A model generated the notes under the pieces. That model ran no database searches. It was not told where the DNA came from and saw only the letters and a program-made list of their open reading frames with translations. A DNA stretch of 64,000 bases, from NCBI GenBank assembly GCA_017394885.1, contig JAFPWO010000010.1:1-64000 (forward strand), read 5' to 3'. Positions 41,311-49,562 of the stretch are shown piece after piece. Both the position numbers and the translations under genes were made by a program. This stretch comes from Lachnospiraceae bacterium. Its GTDB lineage: Bacteria > Bacillota > Clostridia > Lachnospirales > Lachnospiraceae. Every line of letters starts with the position of its first letter. Within the stretch, counting starts at the first letter, position 1.

Positions 41311-42681
41311 TCACCTCCCTGCCGTAAAAATCGTCGGGTCTCCGGCCCGCGGTGTAAGCTTCCCGTTCTCCATGATCCCCATCTTCTCCAGCCATTTTTC
41401 GAACTCCGTGATCGGGCGAAGGCCGAGGATCTCCCGGATCGTCGCCGCGTCATGGTAGGCATTGGTCTGATAGTTTAACATGACGTCGTCACTGGTCGGC
41501 ACGCCGATCAGGTAATTCACGCCGCAGCTGGCCAGCAGCATGCTCAAGTTGTCCACGTCGTTCTGGTCCGCCATCATATGGTTGGTATAGCAGGCGTCGC
41601 ACCCCATGGGAATGCCGGAGAGCTTCCCCATAAAGTGATCCTCCAGCCCGGCCCGGATGACCTGGCGGCTGTCATATAAATACTCGGGGCCGATAAATCC
41701 GACCACCGTATTGACCATAAAGGGAGAAAACTCCCGGGCAAAGGCGTAGCAGCGGGCCTCCATCGTGACCTGATCCGCGCCATAATGTGCCTCCGAGGAC
41801 AGCTCGCTCCCCTGGCCGGTCTCAAAATACAGGACGTTCGGGCCCTTTGCCGTGCCCTTTTCTTTCAGCAGCGCCTTGGCTTCCCGGACCGTATCCGAAG
41901 TAAAGCCGAAGGCCCGGTTGCCCTTTTCGCTGCCCGCGATCGACTGGAAGATCATATCGCAGGGCGCACCGCGCTTTACCGCCTCGATCTGGGTGGTGAT
42001 ATGCCCCAGCACGCAGATCTGGGTCGGGATCTCAAAACGGTTCTTGATCTCATCGAAGCGCTTTAAGACTTCCGTCAGGCTGGCCACCGTATCATTGACC
42101 GGATTCAGGCCGAAAAGAGCGTCTCCGCAGCCGTAGCTTAAGCCTTCGAAGACCGAAGCGGTGATGCCTTCCACATTGTCCGTGGAATGGTTCGGCTGCA
42201 GCCGCGTGGAAAAATGCCCCCGCAGGCCGATCGTCGTATTGCAGGTCGCCGGGATCCGGATCTTGTTCGCCGCATAGATCAGGTCCAGGTTGCTCATCAG
42301 CTTGCAGACCCCGGCCACGACCTCGGCCGTCAGGCCTTTTCCGAGCCGGCGCAGCTCTTCTTCCCCGGCTTCAAAGCTCAGGATATATTCCCGCAGCTGG
42401 GCCATGCTCCAGCCTTTGACGCGCTCATAGACAGCCGCGTCCAGCGAGTCCTGGTTCATCCGCGTGACTTCATCTTCCTCATACGGGACCACGGGGTTTT
42501 CCCGAAGATCGCGCACGCTCAGGCGGCTCAGCACTTCCTTGGCCGCAATGCGTTCCAGCACGGATTCCGCGGCAACGCCGGCCAGCTTGTCGCCGGACTT
42601 TTCTTCATTGGCCTTGGCCAGTACTTCTTTGATGGAACGGAAGGTAAAACGCCTGCCTCCCAGTGTGGTGCCCAAATCCAT
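41311..42681 (-). CDS. eutB: Ethanolamine ammonia-lyase large subunit
   Basis: EutB is the heavy, TIM-barrel chain that holds substrate and the cofactor. The 456-residue length is normal. MDLGTTLGGRRFTFRSIKEVLAKANEEKSGD cut at family blocks marks the N-terminus; FEGLSYGCGDALFGLNPVND, HITTQIEAVKRGAPCDM and NHMMADQNDVDNLS follow, including the substrate and B12 contact regions of the family. The ATG at 42681 has GGAGGA upstream; the open frame before it overlaps eutA and has no similarity. It is translated together with eutC. Confidence 0.97.
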   Translation of the reverse strand: MDLGTTLGGRRFTFRSIKEVLAKANEEKSGDKLAGVAAESVLERIAAKEVLSRLSVRDLRENPVVPYEEDEVTRMNQDSLDAAVYERVKGWSMAQLREYILSFEAGEEELRRLGKGLTAEVVAGVCKLMSNLDLIYAANKIRIPATCNTTIGLRGHFSTRLQPNHSTDNVEGITASVFEGLSYGCGDALFGLNPVNDTVASLTEVLKRFDEIKNRFEIPTQICVLGHITTQIEAVKRGAPCDMIFQSIAGSEKGNRAFGFTSDTVREAKALLKEKGTAKGPNVLYFETGQGSELSSEAHYGADQVTMEARCYAFAREFSPFMVNTVVGFIGPEYLYDSRQVIRAGLEDHFMGKLSGIPMGCDACYTNHMMADQNDVDNLSMLLASCGVNYLIGVPTSDDVMLNYQTNAYHDAATIREILGLRPITEFEKWLEKMGIMENGKLTPRAGDPTIFTAGR

Positions 42682-42695
42682 CTTTCTTCCTCCGT

Positions 42696-44132
42696 CTATC
42701 CGAACAAGAGTGTTTTTACAACGACAGGGACGACCAGCCCGTCCATCAGCGGCCGGCCGATGTCCACAAAATCTCCCGCCTCGACCCGGATGCTGTCGAT
42801 CGCCGCCACCGGGCGGCGGCCGGCGGCCTCCTGCTTCATGGCGTTGCCGAGAGCCTTCGCGATATCCTGCTCCACGACCACGACGACCGGTTCTTTCTCC
42901 GGCAGCGCCCGCGAAAGCGCCTGATAGATGCCGTGGGCCATCTGCCGGATCTCCTGCCAGGTCGGATCCAGCCGCCCGGGGATCGCCAGCAGCATCCGGT
43001 CGGTATCGCTTTGCTCCAGGAACCAGCGGCATTTCTCATACAGGCCCTCGCTACTCCCGTCCAGAAAGCTTTGCTGCTCCTGGTAGCTCAGCTTCAGGGC
43101 CGGCACGTTTTTCAGCGGGAAGATCCCGTCAGAATAGGAAATCGTGCTGCCCGAGAGGGTCGTGGTATAGGTGCCGGCGCCGACCACGGTCGCACGGATC
43201 GTTTCGTTTGCCGGGACCCGGCGCACCGCGGAAAGCGCGGCGTCCTCGCGGATCGAGCGTCCCAGCAGCATGCCGATGTCCCCGAAGCGGAACTCATCGG
43301 CCGTACCGGCCCGGCTGTTCTCCATACAGTCCGCCACCCCGCCGGAAAAGCAGAGGCGGCTGATCCGTTCCGTCCTTTCGGGAAGGGAACTGCCCGGCGT
43401 CCGGACGGCGGAAAGCAGCGGCGTTTCGGGCTTTAGGCCGACGGCTTCTGCCAGAAGGGAAGCCATCCGCCCCGTGATTTTCCTCAAGATGTCCACATCC
43501 GCGCGCTCGCCCGTACGAAGAGAAAGCCCGATCTCCTGCGCGACTTTCTGCGCCGCGGGACTGATATACTGAATCACTTTGTCCCGATCCAGGCGGATCA
43601 GGCGGCCGCCGATATCGTAGCAGCTCTTCGCCGCGGTCTCCCCGCTGCGGAAAACCACGATATTCGTGGTCCCGCCGCCGACGTCCAGATTGGCGACGCT
43701 GCAGTCGTTTTCGATACTGTACTGCCAGGCGCCGCTGCCTTTTCCCGCAATGATGGACTCCAGATCGGGCCCGGCGGTGGAGACGACGAATTCTCCGGCA
43801 AAATCACTGAGCTTACGCAGGACTTCGGCCGCGTTTTCCTTGCGGGCCGACTCCCCGGTGATGATGACGGCGCCGGTGTCGACCGCCTGCGGGGAGAGCC
43901 CCGCCAGCCGGTATTCCCGCGCCACGATCTCCCGCACCGCGTCGCCGTCGATCAGCTGCGGCGTGCGCAGCGGCGTAAAACAGACCTCGCTGCGGTAGAA
44001 AACTTCCTTGGCCACGATAGAGATCCGCGGCGCGCTGAAATAGCCCGCCGTGTTGTCCAGCGTGATCCGGCTGAAGATCACCTGCGTAGTGGATGTTCCG
44101 ATGTCAATGCCGACACTGACGATCGTTGACAT
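42696..44132 (-). CDS. eutA: Ethanolamine ammonia-lyase reactivating factor EutA
   Basis: EutA swaps damaged cobalamin out of EutBC using ATP. The 478-residue protein has an actin/Hsp70-type ATPase fold: the first phosphate loop GIDIGTSTTQ (about residues 8-17) and the second NLDVGGGTTNIVVF. The ATG at 44132 has GGGAGG about eight bases upstream; a start 18 codons earlier would lie inside the terminator hairpin of the leader. It is the first structural gene of the operon and lies directly behind the putative EutV-controlled leader, so the whole shell and enzyme series may depend on readthrough there. Confidence 0.94.
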   Translation of the reverse strand: MSTIVSVGIDIGTSTTQVIFSRITLDNTAGYFSAPRISIVAKEVFYRSEVCFTPLRTPQLIDGDAVREIVAREYRLAGLSPQAVDTGAVIITGESARKENAAEVLRKLSDFAGEFVVSTAGPDLESIIAGKGSGAWQYSIENDCSVANLDVGGGTTNIVVFRSGETAAKSCYDIGGRLIRLDRDKVIQYISPAAQKVAQEIGLSLRTGERADVDILRKITGRMASLLAEAVGLKPETPLLSAVRTPGSSLPERTERISRLCFSGGVADCMENSRAGTADEFRFGDIGMLLGRSIREDAALSAVRRVPANETIRATVVGAGTYTTTLSGSTISYSDGIFPLKNVPALKLSYQEQQSFLDGSSEGLYEKCRWFLEQSDTDRMLLAIPGRLDPTWQEIRQMAHGIYQALSRALPEKEPVVVVVEQDIAKALGNAMKQEAAGRRPVAAIDSIRVEAGDFVDIGRPLMDGLVVPVVVKTLLFG

Positions 44133-44154
44133 GCTGCCTGCCTCCCGAAAGCTG

Positions 44155-44205
44155 AAAAAACAAAAACAGAGCCGAAGCGGCTTCATTTGCCGCCCTGACT
44201 CTGTT
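44155..44205 (-). terminator. Conditional intrinsic terminator in the eutA leader
   Basis: On the minus strand AACAGAG (44205-44199) pairs with CTCTGTT (44171-44165). The helix continues through G-T pairs to GCGGC/GCCGC around a 7-base loop, and TTTTTGTTTTTT follows (to 44155). Its 5' arm uses bases that also form the loop and 3' arm of the second hairpin at 44195-44210, so the two structures exclude each other. Confidence 0.8.
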
Positions 44206-44232
44206 GTCAGCTGCCGTACGCTGTTGTACGGC
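44195..44232 (-). promoter_or_regulatory. Putative EutV (ANTAR) dual-hairpin RNA target before eutA
   Basis: Transcribed in the minus direction, the first hairpin (44232-44213) has a perfect 7-base-pair stem and the hexaloop AACAGC. Two bases later, the second (44210-44195) has a perfect 5-base-pair stem and the hexaloop AACAGA. Paired hexaloop hairpins, the second overlapping a terminator, are the known target of ANTAR regulators such as EutV. The first loop base A fits the known pattern; the G expected at loop position 4 is A here, with G at position 5 in both loops. eutV and eutW lie just upstream. Confidence 0.72.
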
Positions 44233-44236
44233 TTAT

Positions 44237-45313
44237 TTACTTGTTCTGAAAATCGAAGGACACCTTCGTCCCCCGGTCCCCGGAGCTGATATGCAGCTTT
44301 CCGCCCAGCTTGTCCCTCACCAGGGAACGGACGATGCTCAGTCCCAGCCCCTCCGCTTCCGCATCCTCAAAGCCGATCCCGTCATCCGCGACGGTGACGG
44401 CGTGAAACAGCGTCCCTTTGCGGACGGTCAGAAGGACCGTGCCGGCACTGCCCGGCGGAAACGCATGGATCAGCGCGTTGGTCACGAGTTCCGTCACCGC
44501 CATGGAAACGGTCGTCGCCGTATCCGGATCCAGTTCGATATCATCCCCCTCGCTCAGGAGGCGGATCTCACGGTCCGGCGGGATCAGTGCCGAAAGTGAC
44601 TCGCAAAGCTTTTCCATTATCGCGCGGCTTCTGACAGCCGCCGCAGCACCCGGGTTATAGGTCAATATATCATGGATCGCCGCGATTGACAAGACTCTTC
44701 CGACAGATTCCTCCAAAGTCTCCCTGATTTCTGAATATTCCGCTTTTCTTGCCTGAAGCCGCAGAATACTCGCCACCAGCTGGAGGTCGTTCTTGACCCG
44801 GTGATGCATTTCCCGCAGTTCGTTGATGCCCGCGCCGCCGGCCCGGGCCGATTCGATCGGATCGTGCTGCTCCTCATAGCTGCGGGCCAGTTCTTCGTAT
44901 TTGCGCTGCTGCTTCAGATCGGTACTGATATCCTTCTCCCGGATCAGGACGGCGATGACCCTGCCCTCTTCCCCGAAGACAGGCGCCACGTTCTGGCGCA
45001 CGGCGCGGCCTTCCTGGGTGACCGCCTTCAGATCACAGACCGGGACGGCCGCGCGGAAAGCATGAAAAACCGCCGGTTCGTTCTCCGGCAGGGCGTAGGC
45101 GCCCAGTACCGAGCTTCGGTACAGGCCGGTTCCCTGCGCCGGGCAGCTCTCCGCGATGACAAGCGCTTTTTCTTCATCCAGCAGGATATCAAGAAAAACG
45201 TCCGCGTTGGTCACCTCGGCGATCAGCGGCATCTGGTCCATGATCTCCTGCAGTCTGCCGCGGTCGGCCTCCGAAAAAGGCAGATTTTCGATCCGTTCCT
45301 TTCCATCCGTCAT
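44237..45313 (-). CDS. eutW: Ethanolamine sensor histidine kinase EutW
   Basis: EutW senses ethanolamine and phosphorylates EutV. The 358-residue protein has no membrane segment. Residues 25-130 form a PAS/GAF-like sensory domain (related to PocR/EutW N-termini), then HisKA_2 with the phosphoacceptor His in REMHHRVKNDLQLVAS (about 168-183). An HATPase domain follows with TELVTNALIHAFPPG, DDGIGF and GLGLSIVRSLV. In Enterococcus and Listeria the homologue is cytoplasmic. It starts four bases after eutV, and its stop lies five bases before the leader hairpins. Confidence 0.92.
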   Translation of the reverse strand: MTDGKERIENLPFSEADRGRLQEIMDQMPLIAEVTNADVFLDILLDEEKALVIAESCPAQGTGLYRSSVLGAYALPENEPAVFHAFRAAVPVCDLKAVTQEGRAVRQNVAPVFGEEGRVIAVLIREKDISTDLKQQRKYEELARSYEEQHDPIESARAGGAGINELREMHHRVKNDLQLVASILRLQARKAEYSEIRETLEESVGRVLSIAAIHDILTYNPGAAAAVRSRAIMEKLCESLSALIPPDREIRLLSEGDDIELDPDTATTVSMAVTELVTNALIHAFPPGSAGTVLLTVRKGTLFHAVTVADDGIGFEDAEAEGLGLSIVRSLVRDKLGGKLHISSGDRGTKVSFDFQNK

Positions 45314-45317
45314 CAGG

Positions 45318-45929
45318 TCATTCTCCGCTCTTTGCGCCGGGCTTTTTCCGGCGCCCGGCCGTATCCTCCGTCTCCGTCAGCACCTGCGCCAGCTCCGCCA
45401 TGGAGGTGCGCTTATTCATGGACAGGCGCCGCAGCAGCTGATAGGCTTCCGCCTCGGTAATATTCTCCCGCTTTGCCAGGACCCCCTGGGCCCGGGCGAT
45501 CAGTCTGGACTCTTCGAGCTTTCGCTTTGCCTCCTCGGTCTCCCGGCGGCTCTCCTTAAGCCGCCTGCTCTGAGCCAGCGCGACCTCGATGGTGGGCTTC
45601 AGCAGGCGCTGCTCGATGGGCTTGACCAGATAGGCTGCGACGCCGATCCCGGCGGCCCTCTCGATCAGTTCCCCGTCGTTGAAGGCCGTCAGCAGGATCA
45701 CGCAGCGGCACAGATCCGCGGAGAGGATCCTCTCCGCCGCGGACAGGCCGTCAAAGACCGGCATCTTGATATCCATCAGGACAATATCCGGGCGCAGAGC
45801 TCGGCACAGCTCGAGCGCGTCAAAGCCGTCATCGGCTTCCCCGATGACGTCGTACCCCAGTTCCTTCAGCATCAGGGAAAGATCCATCCGGACAATCGGT
45901 TCATCGTCGGCAATCAGTATTCTGTACAT
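45318..45929 (-). CDS. eutV: Ethanolamine response regulator EutV (receiver plus ANTAR RNA-binding domain)
   Basis: The 203-residue protein has a CheY-like receiver (phosphoacceptor Asp53 in VLMDIKMP, Lys103-type site in YLVKPIEQ), a coiled linker and a C-terminal ANTAR domain (about 135-190) with RLIARAQGVLAKRENITEAEAYQLLRR cut at A-Q-G-x-L and Y-x-L-L/R positions. Phosphorylated EutV dimerises and binds paired RNA hairpins to stop terminators forming. Its expected target lies before eutA. It follows the M28 peptidase gene by ten bases, so it may be expressed constitutively from an upstream housekeeping promoter. Confidence 0.94.
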   Translation of the reverse strand: MYRILIADDEPIVRMDLSLMLKELGYDVIGEADDGFDALELCRALRPDIVLMDIKMPVFDGLSAAERILSADLCRCVILLTAFNDGELIERAAGIGVAAYLVKPIEQRLLKPTIEVALAQSRRLKESRRETEEAKRKLEESRLIARAQGVLAKRENITEAEAYQLLRRLSMNKRTSMAELAQVLTETEDTAGRRKKPGAKSGE

Positions 45930-45939
45930 CCTGGCTCTC

Positions 45940-47181
45940 TCAGTTCTCTTTGCGCTTCCGGTTCAGGTATTCGTCCAGCTCCTTGCGGACCTTTTCCGGG
46001 ATCTCCCGCTTCACCGGGCATTTGGCGGCGTCCGCCATCTGCGCGGTAAAGTCGGCGATGAAGGCGCCGTCCTCCAGGAGCTGCCTGTCCGAAAGGACCG
46101 CCGGCGTATCGTAGCGGTTGTGGATCGGGGCCATGTTCCCTCCGGCGAGGCGGGCAAAGGACAGCGCCGGCACCCCTTTATCCGCAAAGGGGGTGGAATC
46201 GCTCGAATACACGCCGCTGCCCGCCTTTATGCCGAAGCCCCGGATGGCGGCAAAGTAGCGGACGTACTGCACCAGCGCTTCCTCGGCGCTGACCCGCGCG
46301 ATAAAATGCCCCATATAGCTGCCGATCATATCCAGGTTGATGTTGAGCGCGATCTTCTCCAGCTCCGCTTCATGCGCCGCGGTATACGCCTTGGAGCCCA
46401 AAAGCCCCCTCTCCTCGCTGCCGCAGAAAATAAAGCGCAGGCCGTAGCGGTGCGTCTTTCCGCGCAGAGCGTCCAGCACCGCAAGCAAACCGATGCAGCC
46501 GGTCATGTTGTCGTAGGAGCCGCGGGAGAGCGGCGTCGTATCATAGTGGGCGGTCAGGGCGATCCATTCATCGGTGCTGCCGGGCAGCTCCGCGATCACA
46601 TTGCGGGATTCTCCGGCATACTCTTCCTGTTCCACCCGGATCCGGGCCCGCTGCACGCCGCTTTTGATCAGTTCAAAGGCGTCCTTGGCATGGATGCTGA
46701 CCGCCAGCGTCTTCTTTCCTTCGGAAACATACGGCCGCAGCTCTTTATGATCGATATCCCGGTCCGGGAAATTCAGGTTCCCGTCATAGGTGACGATCCC
46801 CTTCACCCCGTTCGCCAGCAGATCCTGATAGGTAAAATAACCGATCCCGGTATCCAGCATCACGATGCTGCCGGCCGCCTTTGTGAGCGAAGCCGGATCC
46901 GTATCCGGCAGATAGACGAACGGCGCTTCGGCCTCGCCGCTTCCGCAGAGCTTATAGCCTTTGCAGGGGATCTCCCGTTCTTTTCCGTCCGGCCCGGCCA
47001 CGGTCAGCGAGGCTTCCTTCACCTGAGCCATCTCCACCGGGAAGGTCTCCAGATAGGCCGTCGCGCCGAGCTTTTCGCAATAATCCTTTAAGTACTCCGC
47101 AACTTTCAGTTCCTCCGCGGTCCCGCTGGTATGGATGAAATCCGTATCCTTCAAGATCTGCCGCACCTGCTTTTTATTCAT
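45940..47181 (-). CDS. M28 family zinc aminopeptidase
   Basis: The 413-residue protein has the M28 metal-ligand series: LTAHYDTTP (His, with Asp in SYDNMTG), CGSEERGLLGS (Glu), NLDMIG (Asp) and the late His in PIHNRYDTP. Between residues 100 and 180 lies an insert resembling a PA (protease-associated) domain. There is no signal peptide. It is probably an intracellular amino- or carboxypeptidase. The ATG at 47181 has AGGAG eight bases upstream; an earlier start would overlap the preceding gene. It is directly followed by eutV, which may share its transcript. Confidence 0.85.
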   Translation of the reverse strand: MNKKQVRQILKDTDFIHTSGTAEELKVAEYLKDYCEKLGATAYLETFPVEMAQVKEASLTVAGPDGKEREIPCKGYKLCGSGEAEAPFVYLPDTDPASLTKAAGSIVMLDTGIGYFTYQDLLANGVKGIVTYDGNLNFPDRDIDHKELRPYVSEGKKTLAVSIHAKDAFELIKSGVQRARIRVEQEEYAGESRNVIAELPGSTDEWIALTAHYDTTPLSRGSYDNMTGCIGLLAVLDALRGKTHRYGLRFIFCGSEERGLLGSKAYTAAHEAELEKIALNINLDMIGSYMGHFIARVSAEEALVQYVRYFAAIRGFGIKAGSGVYSSDSTPFADKGVPALSFARLAGGNMAPIHNRYDTPAVLSDRQLLEDGAFIADFTAQMADAAKCPVKREIPEKVRKELDEYLNRKRKEN

Positions 47182-47201
47182 CGATCGTCTCCTCTTTTCT
47201 G

Positions 47202-47789
47202 TCATGATTCTCCGCTGTGCTCCGGGATGGGGGTAAACGCCGGCGCGTCGTCCGCGATCTCAAAGCGGATCGGCTGCGCGTTCGGCGTAAAAAGCGATTT
47301 TAAGGGTCTCCCTTCCGGGAAGCCGTTGAAATAGACGTGGACCGCCCGCGCCGCGCCGCCGTGCATCGCCAGCATGATGCACTGCCCGGGGCGCTCCCGG
47401 CGGATATCGTCCAGGCAGCGGTAGATCCGCTCAAAGACCTCCCGGACCGTCTCCATCTTTTCAAATCTCAGATTCCGGTCATAGTCCCAGCAGTCCACGC
47501 CCGGGTATTCGGAATACGGCACCGCTTCGAAGATCCCGTAGTTGCGCTCCCGGAGGCGCGGTTCCGTAATAAGGGGGACATGGTGGTACTCATTGATGAT
47601 CTCCGCGGTCCGGTGTGCCCGCACCAGCGGAGAAGAATAGATCACATCGATCGGGGCCTCTTTCATCAGGTCCCGCGCCTGGGCGGCCTGGGCCAGCCCG
47701 GTCTCATTTAAGGGAATATCGCTGTCGCCCTGCACGATCTCGCGGGCATTCCAGTCCGTTTCGCCGTGGCGCACCAGATAAAAGATCAT
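47202..47789 (-). CDS. Histidine phosphatase family protein
   Basis: The 195-residue protein starts MIFYLVRHGETDWN, with the catalytic RHG motif (residues 7-9), and contains the second catalytic His in AMHGGAARAV. It belongs to the phosphoglycerate-mutase-like phosphatases (cobC/gpmB group). The cobC enzyme, alpha-ribazole phosphatase, acts in cobalamin synthesis, which would suit a B12-using neighbour, but nothing in the sequence proves this. The ATG at 47789 follows GGAGGAAT; the open frame before it overlaps the asparaginase gene. Confidence 0.85.
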   Translation of the reverse strand: MIFYLVRHGETDWNAREIVQGDSDIPLNETGLAQAAQARDLMKEAPIDVIYSSPLVRAHRTAEIINEYHHVPLITEPRLRERNYGIFEAVPYSEYPGVDCWDYDRNLRFEKMETVREVFERIYRCLDDIRRERPGQCIMLAMHGGAARAVHVYFNGFPEGRPLKSLFTPNAQPIRFEIADDAPAFTPIPEHSGES

Positions 47790-47815
47790 GGGATTCCTCC
47801 TGCCGGATGCTTCCG

Positions 47816-48829
47816 TTATTCGGTCAGTTCGCCGCGAAGGCACCGCGGGATGCTTTTTTTGACTTCCTCCGGTTCCAGGCCTTTGCTGAAAAGATAATAC
47901 AGCTTGGCCAGCGCGGCTTCCGTCGTCATGTCCGCGCCGTCCGCCGCCCCGATCTCCTTTAGGCCCTGGCTGGCCGCGTAGGTCCCGAGATTGACCCGTC
48001 CCTCCGCGCACTGCGAGCAGACAACGACTACGGTCCCGTGGGCATAGGCTTTGGACAGCAGCGGCAGCAGGCCCGTCCGCGCGCTCGGGACATTGCCGGT
48101 CCCGAAGCTCTCCAGTACCACGCCCTTCAGCTTATCCGTCATGATCGATTCAAACAGCTCGAACTGGATGCCCGGAAAGACTTTCAGGACCCCGAGCGGG
48201 ATCTTATCGAACAGCTGCAGGCGGAAGGGTTCCCGGGGCAGGGGCAGCGCCCCGGCCGCCGGCGTGTACTGGAGGGAGATCCCCGCCGTGGCCAGCGGGA
48301 CCATATTGGGAGAAGTAAAGGCCAGAAGCTGGTCGGAAGAGGCCTTGGTGCTGCGGTTTCCCCGCAGAAGCTGGCCGCCGAAATAGATGCAGACCTCCCG
48401 GATCCGTTCCGAAGCCGCGAACATCATGGCGGTGATCAGATTATCGCGGCCGTCGCTCCTCGGCTCGTACAGCGGGATCTGCGCGCCGGTAAAGATCACG
48501 GGCTTATCCAGGTTCTCGAGCATAAAGGACAGCGCGGAGGCCGAATAGGCCATCGTATCCGTCCCGTGCAGCACCACAAAGCCGTCGCAGGCATGATAGC
48601 GCGCCGCGATCGTCCGGCCGATCTTGTTCCATTCGTCCACGGCAATATCGCTGGAGTCCAGCAGCGGATCAAATACGATCACCTCATAGTCCGGGAAGTC
48701 CGGAAAGTAAAGCTCGGGCAGCTGCTCCAGAACATTCAGAAAGGCCTGCCCGGCCGGAACATAGCCGGCTTCGCTTTTCACCATGCCGATGGTTCCGCCC
48801 GTATAGATCAGACAGATCTTCTTTTTCAT
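47816..48829 (-). CDS. ansA: Type I (cytoplasmic) L-asparaginase
   Basis: The enzyme hydrolyses asparagine to aspartate and ammonia. The 337-residue protein has both catalytic threonine motifs: YTGGTIGM (about residues 9-16) and VLHGTDTMAYSASALSFM (about 86-103). There is no signal peptide, and the length suits AnsA rather than periplasmic AnsB. It lies upstream of the phosphatase and peptidase genes on the same strand, giving a small nitrogen-salvage group ahead of the eut regulators. Confidence 0.93.
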   Translation of the reverse strand: MKKKICLIYTGGTIGMVKSEAGYVPAGQAFLNVLEQLPELYFPDFPDYEVIVFDPLLDSSDIAVDEWNKIGRTIAARYHACDGFVVLHGTDTMAYSASALSFMLENLDKPVIFTGAQIPLYEPRSDGRDNLITAMMFAASERIREVCIYFGGQLLRGNRSTKASSDQLLAFTSPNMVPLATAGISLQYTPAAGALPLPREPFRLQLFDKIPLGVLKVFPGIQFELFESIMTDKLKGVVLESFGTGNVPSARTGLLPLLSKAYAHGTVVVVCSQCAEGRVNLGTYAASQGLKEIGAADGADMTTEAALAKLYYLFSKGLEPEEVKKSIPRCLRGELTE

Positions 48830-48844
48830 CGTTTATCCTCACAA

Positions 48845-48871
48845 AAAAGAAGCTGCCGAAGCAGCTTTTTT
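48845..48871 (-). terminator. Intrinsic terminator of the XpaC-like gene
   Basis: AGCTGC and GCAGCT (48851-48866) with a CGAA loop are extended by A-T pairs, and a T-run follows on the minus strand. It begins three bases after the gene's stop codon. Confidence 0.8.
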
Positions 48872-48873
48872 CT

Positions 48874-49491
48874 TTACAGCAGTCCGTCCTCTTTGCAGGA
48901 CGTATTCATCAGCTCCATCTCCGCGGAAATATCGAACATGTCGTCTTCGTAGAGATTTTCCAGCTGCTTTTCCGTGGCGGTGCGGATATCCGTCAGATGC
49001 GTCAGGACCTTGCGGGAAAGCTCCTTTACATTGAGACCGCTCTCTTCGATCTGCTCGTACTTTTTCAGGATATTTTTCTGCGTCGGCAGATAGTACTGCA
49101 GGAACATCTGCGCGTTCGAGATCCGGGACGGCTCTTCCCGCAGCGCGGTCAGAACCTTTTCCATGATCGCGCAGATCTCGTTGCTTTTATTCCGTATGGC
49201 CAGATTATCGATGCGGGCGTTCAGGATCCGCAGTTCCGTCAGCTCATGCCTGGCTTCGGAAAGCGTCTGGGCCTGCTCGTCGGTCAGCGGCGTTTTATTC
49301 TTGCCGGAAGACGTCTCGCCGTTGTCTTTAAACGCGAAGACCACCGCGATAACGACCATGGCCAGAAGCGCGGCCAGCACCACGCCGCCCGTTACCAGAA
49401 GGGCGCCGGCTCCGCCCAGCAAAGAAGCTATTAAAAGCGCTGCGCCGATCCCGATCAGCCAGCCAAAACCCGATCCGTTATTTCCACTCAT
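48874..49491 (-). CDS. XpaC-like membrane protein (5-bromo-4-chloroindolyl phosphate hydrolysis family)
   Basis: The 205-residue protein has a Gly-rich N-terminus with two hydrophobic segments (about 10-30 and 33-54). A charged linker and a helical C-terminal domain with LRILNARIDNLAIRN and FLQYYLPTQKNILKKYEQIEE cut at the family's L-P-T block follow. This pattern matches XpaC, a poorly understood family often found beside TelA proteins. No telA gene is here. It has its own promoter and terminator, so it is a single-gene unit. Confidence 0.75.
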   Translation of the reverse strand: MSGNNGSGFGWLIGIGAALLIASLLGGAGALLVTGGVVLAALLAMVVIAVVFAFKDNGETSSGKNKTPLTDEQAQTLSEARHELTELRILNARIDNLAIRNKSNEICAIMEKVLTALREEPSRISNAQMFLQYYLPTQKNILKKYEQIEESGLNVKELSRKVLTHLTDIRTATEKQLENLYEDDMFDISAEMELMNTSCKEDGLL

Positions 49492-49523
49492 ACCGCCTCC
49501 TCCGGATTTCTCCGTTCACAAAA

Positions 49524-49552
49524 ATATTACCATACCGCTCCGGTCTTGTCGA
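49524..49552 (-). promoter_or_regulatory. Promoter of the XpaC-like gene
   Basis: TCGACA (49552-49547) and TAATAT (49529-49524) are 17 bases apart on the minus strand, between the deacetylase stop and the XpaC-like start. Confidence 0.65.
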
Positions 49553-49562
49553 GCGATGATTT

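Noticed and set aside
42682-43032. An N-terminal extension of EutB overlapping eutA
   Set aside because: The extension is low-complexity Arg/Gly-rich sequence, while the ATG at 42681 has GGAGGA and the family N-terminus.
32404-47181. An adenosylcobalamin riboswitch in or before the eut genes, as in some Firmicutes with EutX
   Set aside because: I found no B12-box-like sequence or multi-stem leader in the short gaps; a covariance-model search would be needed to be sure.
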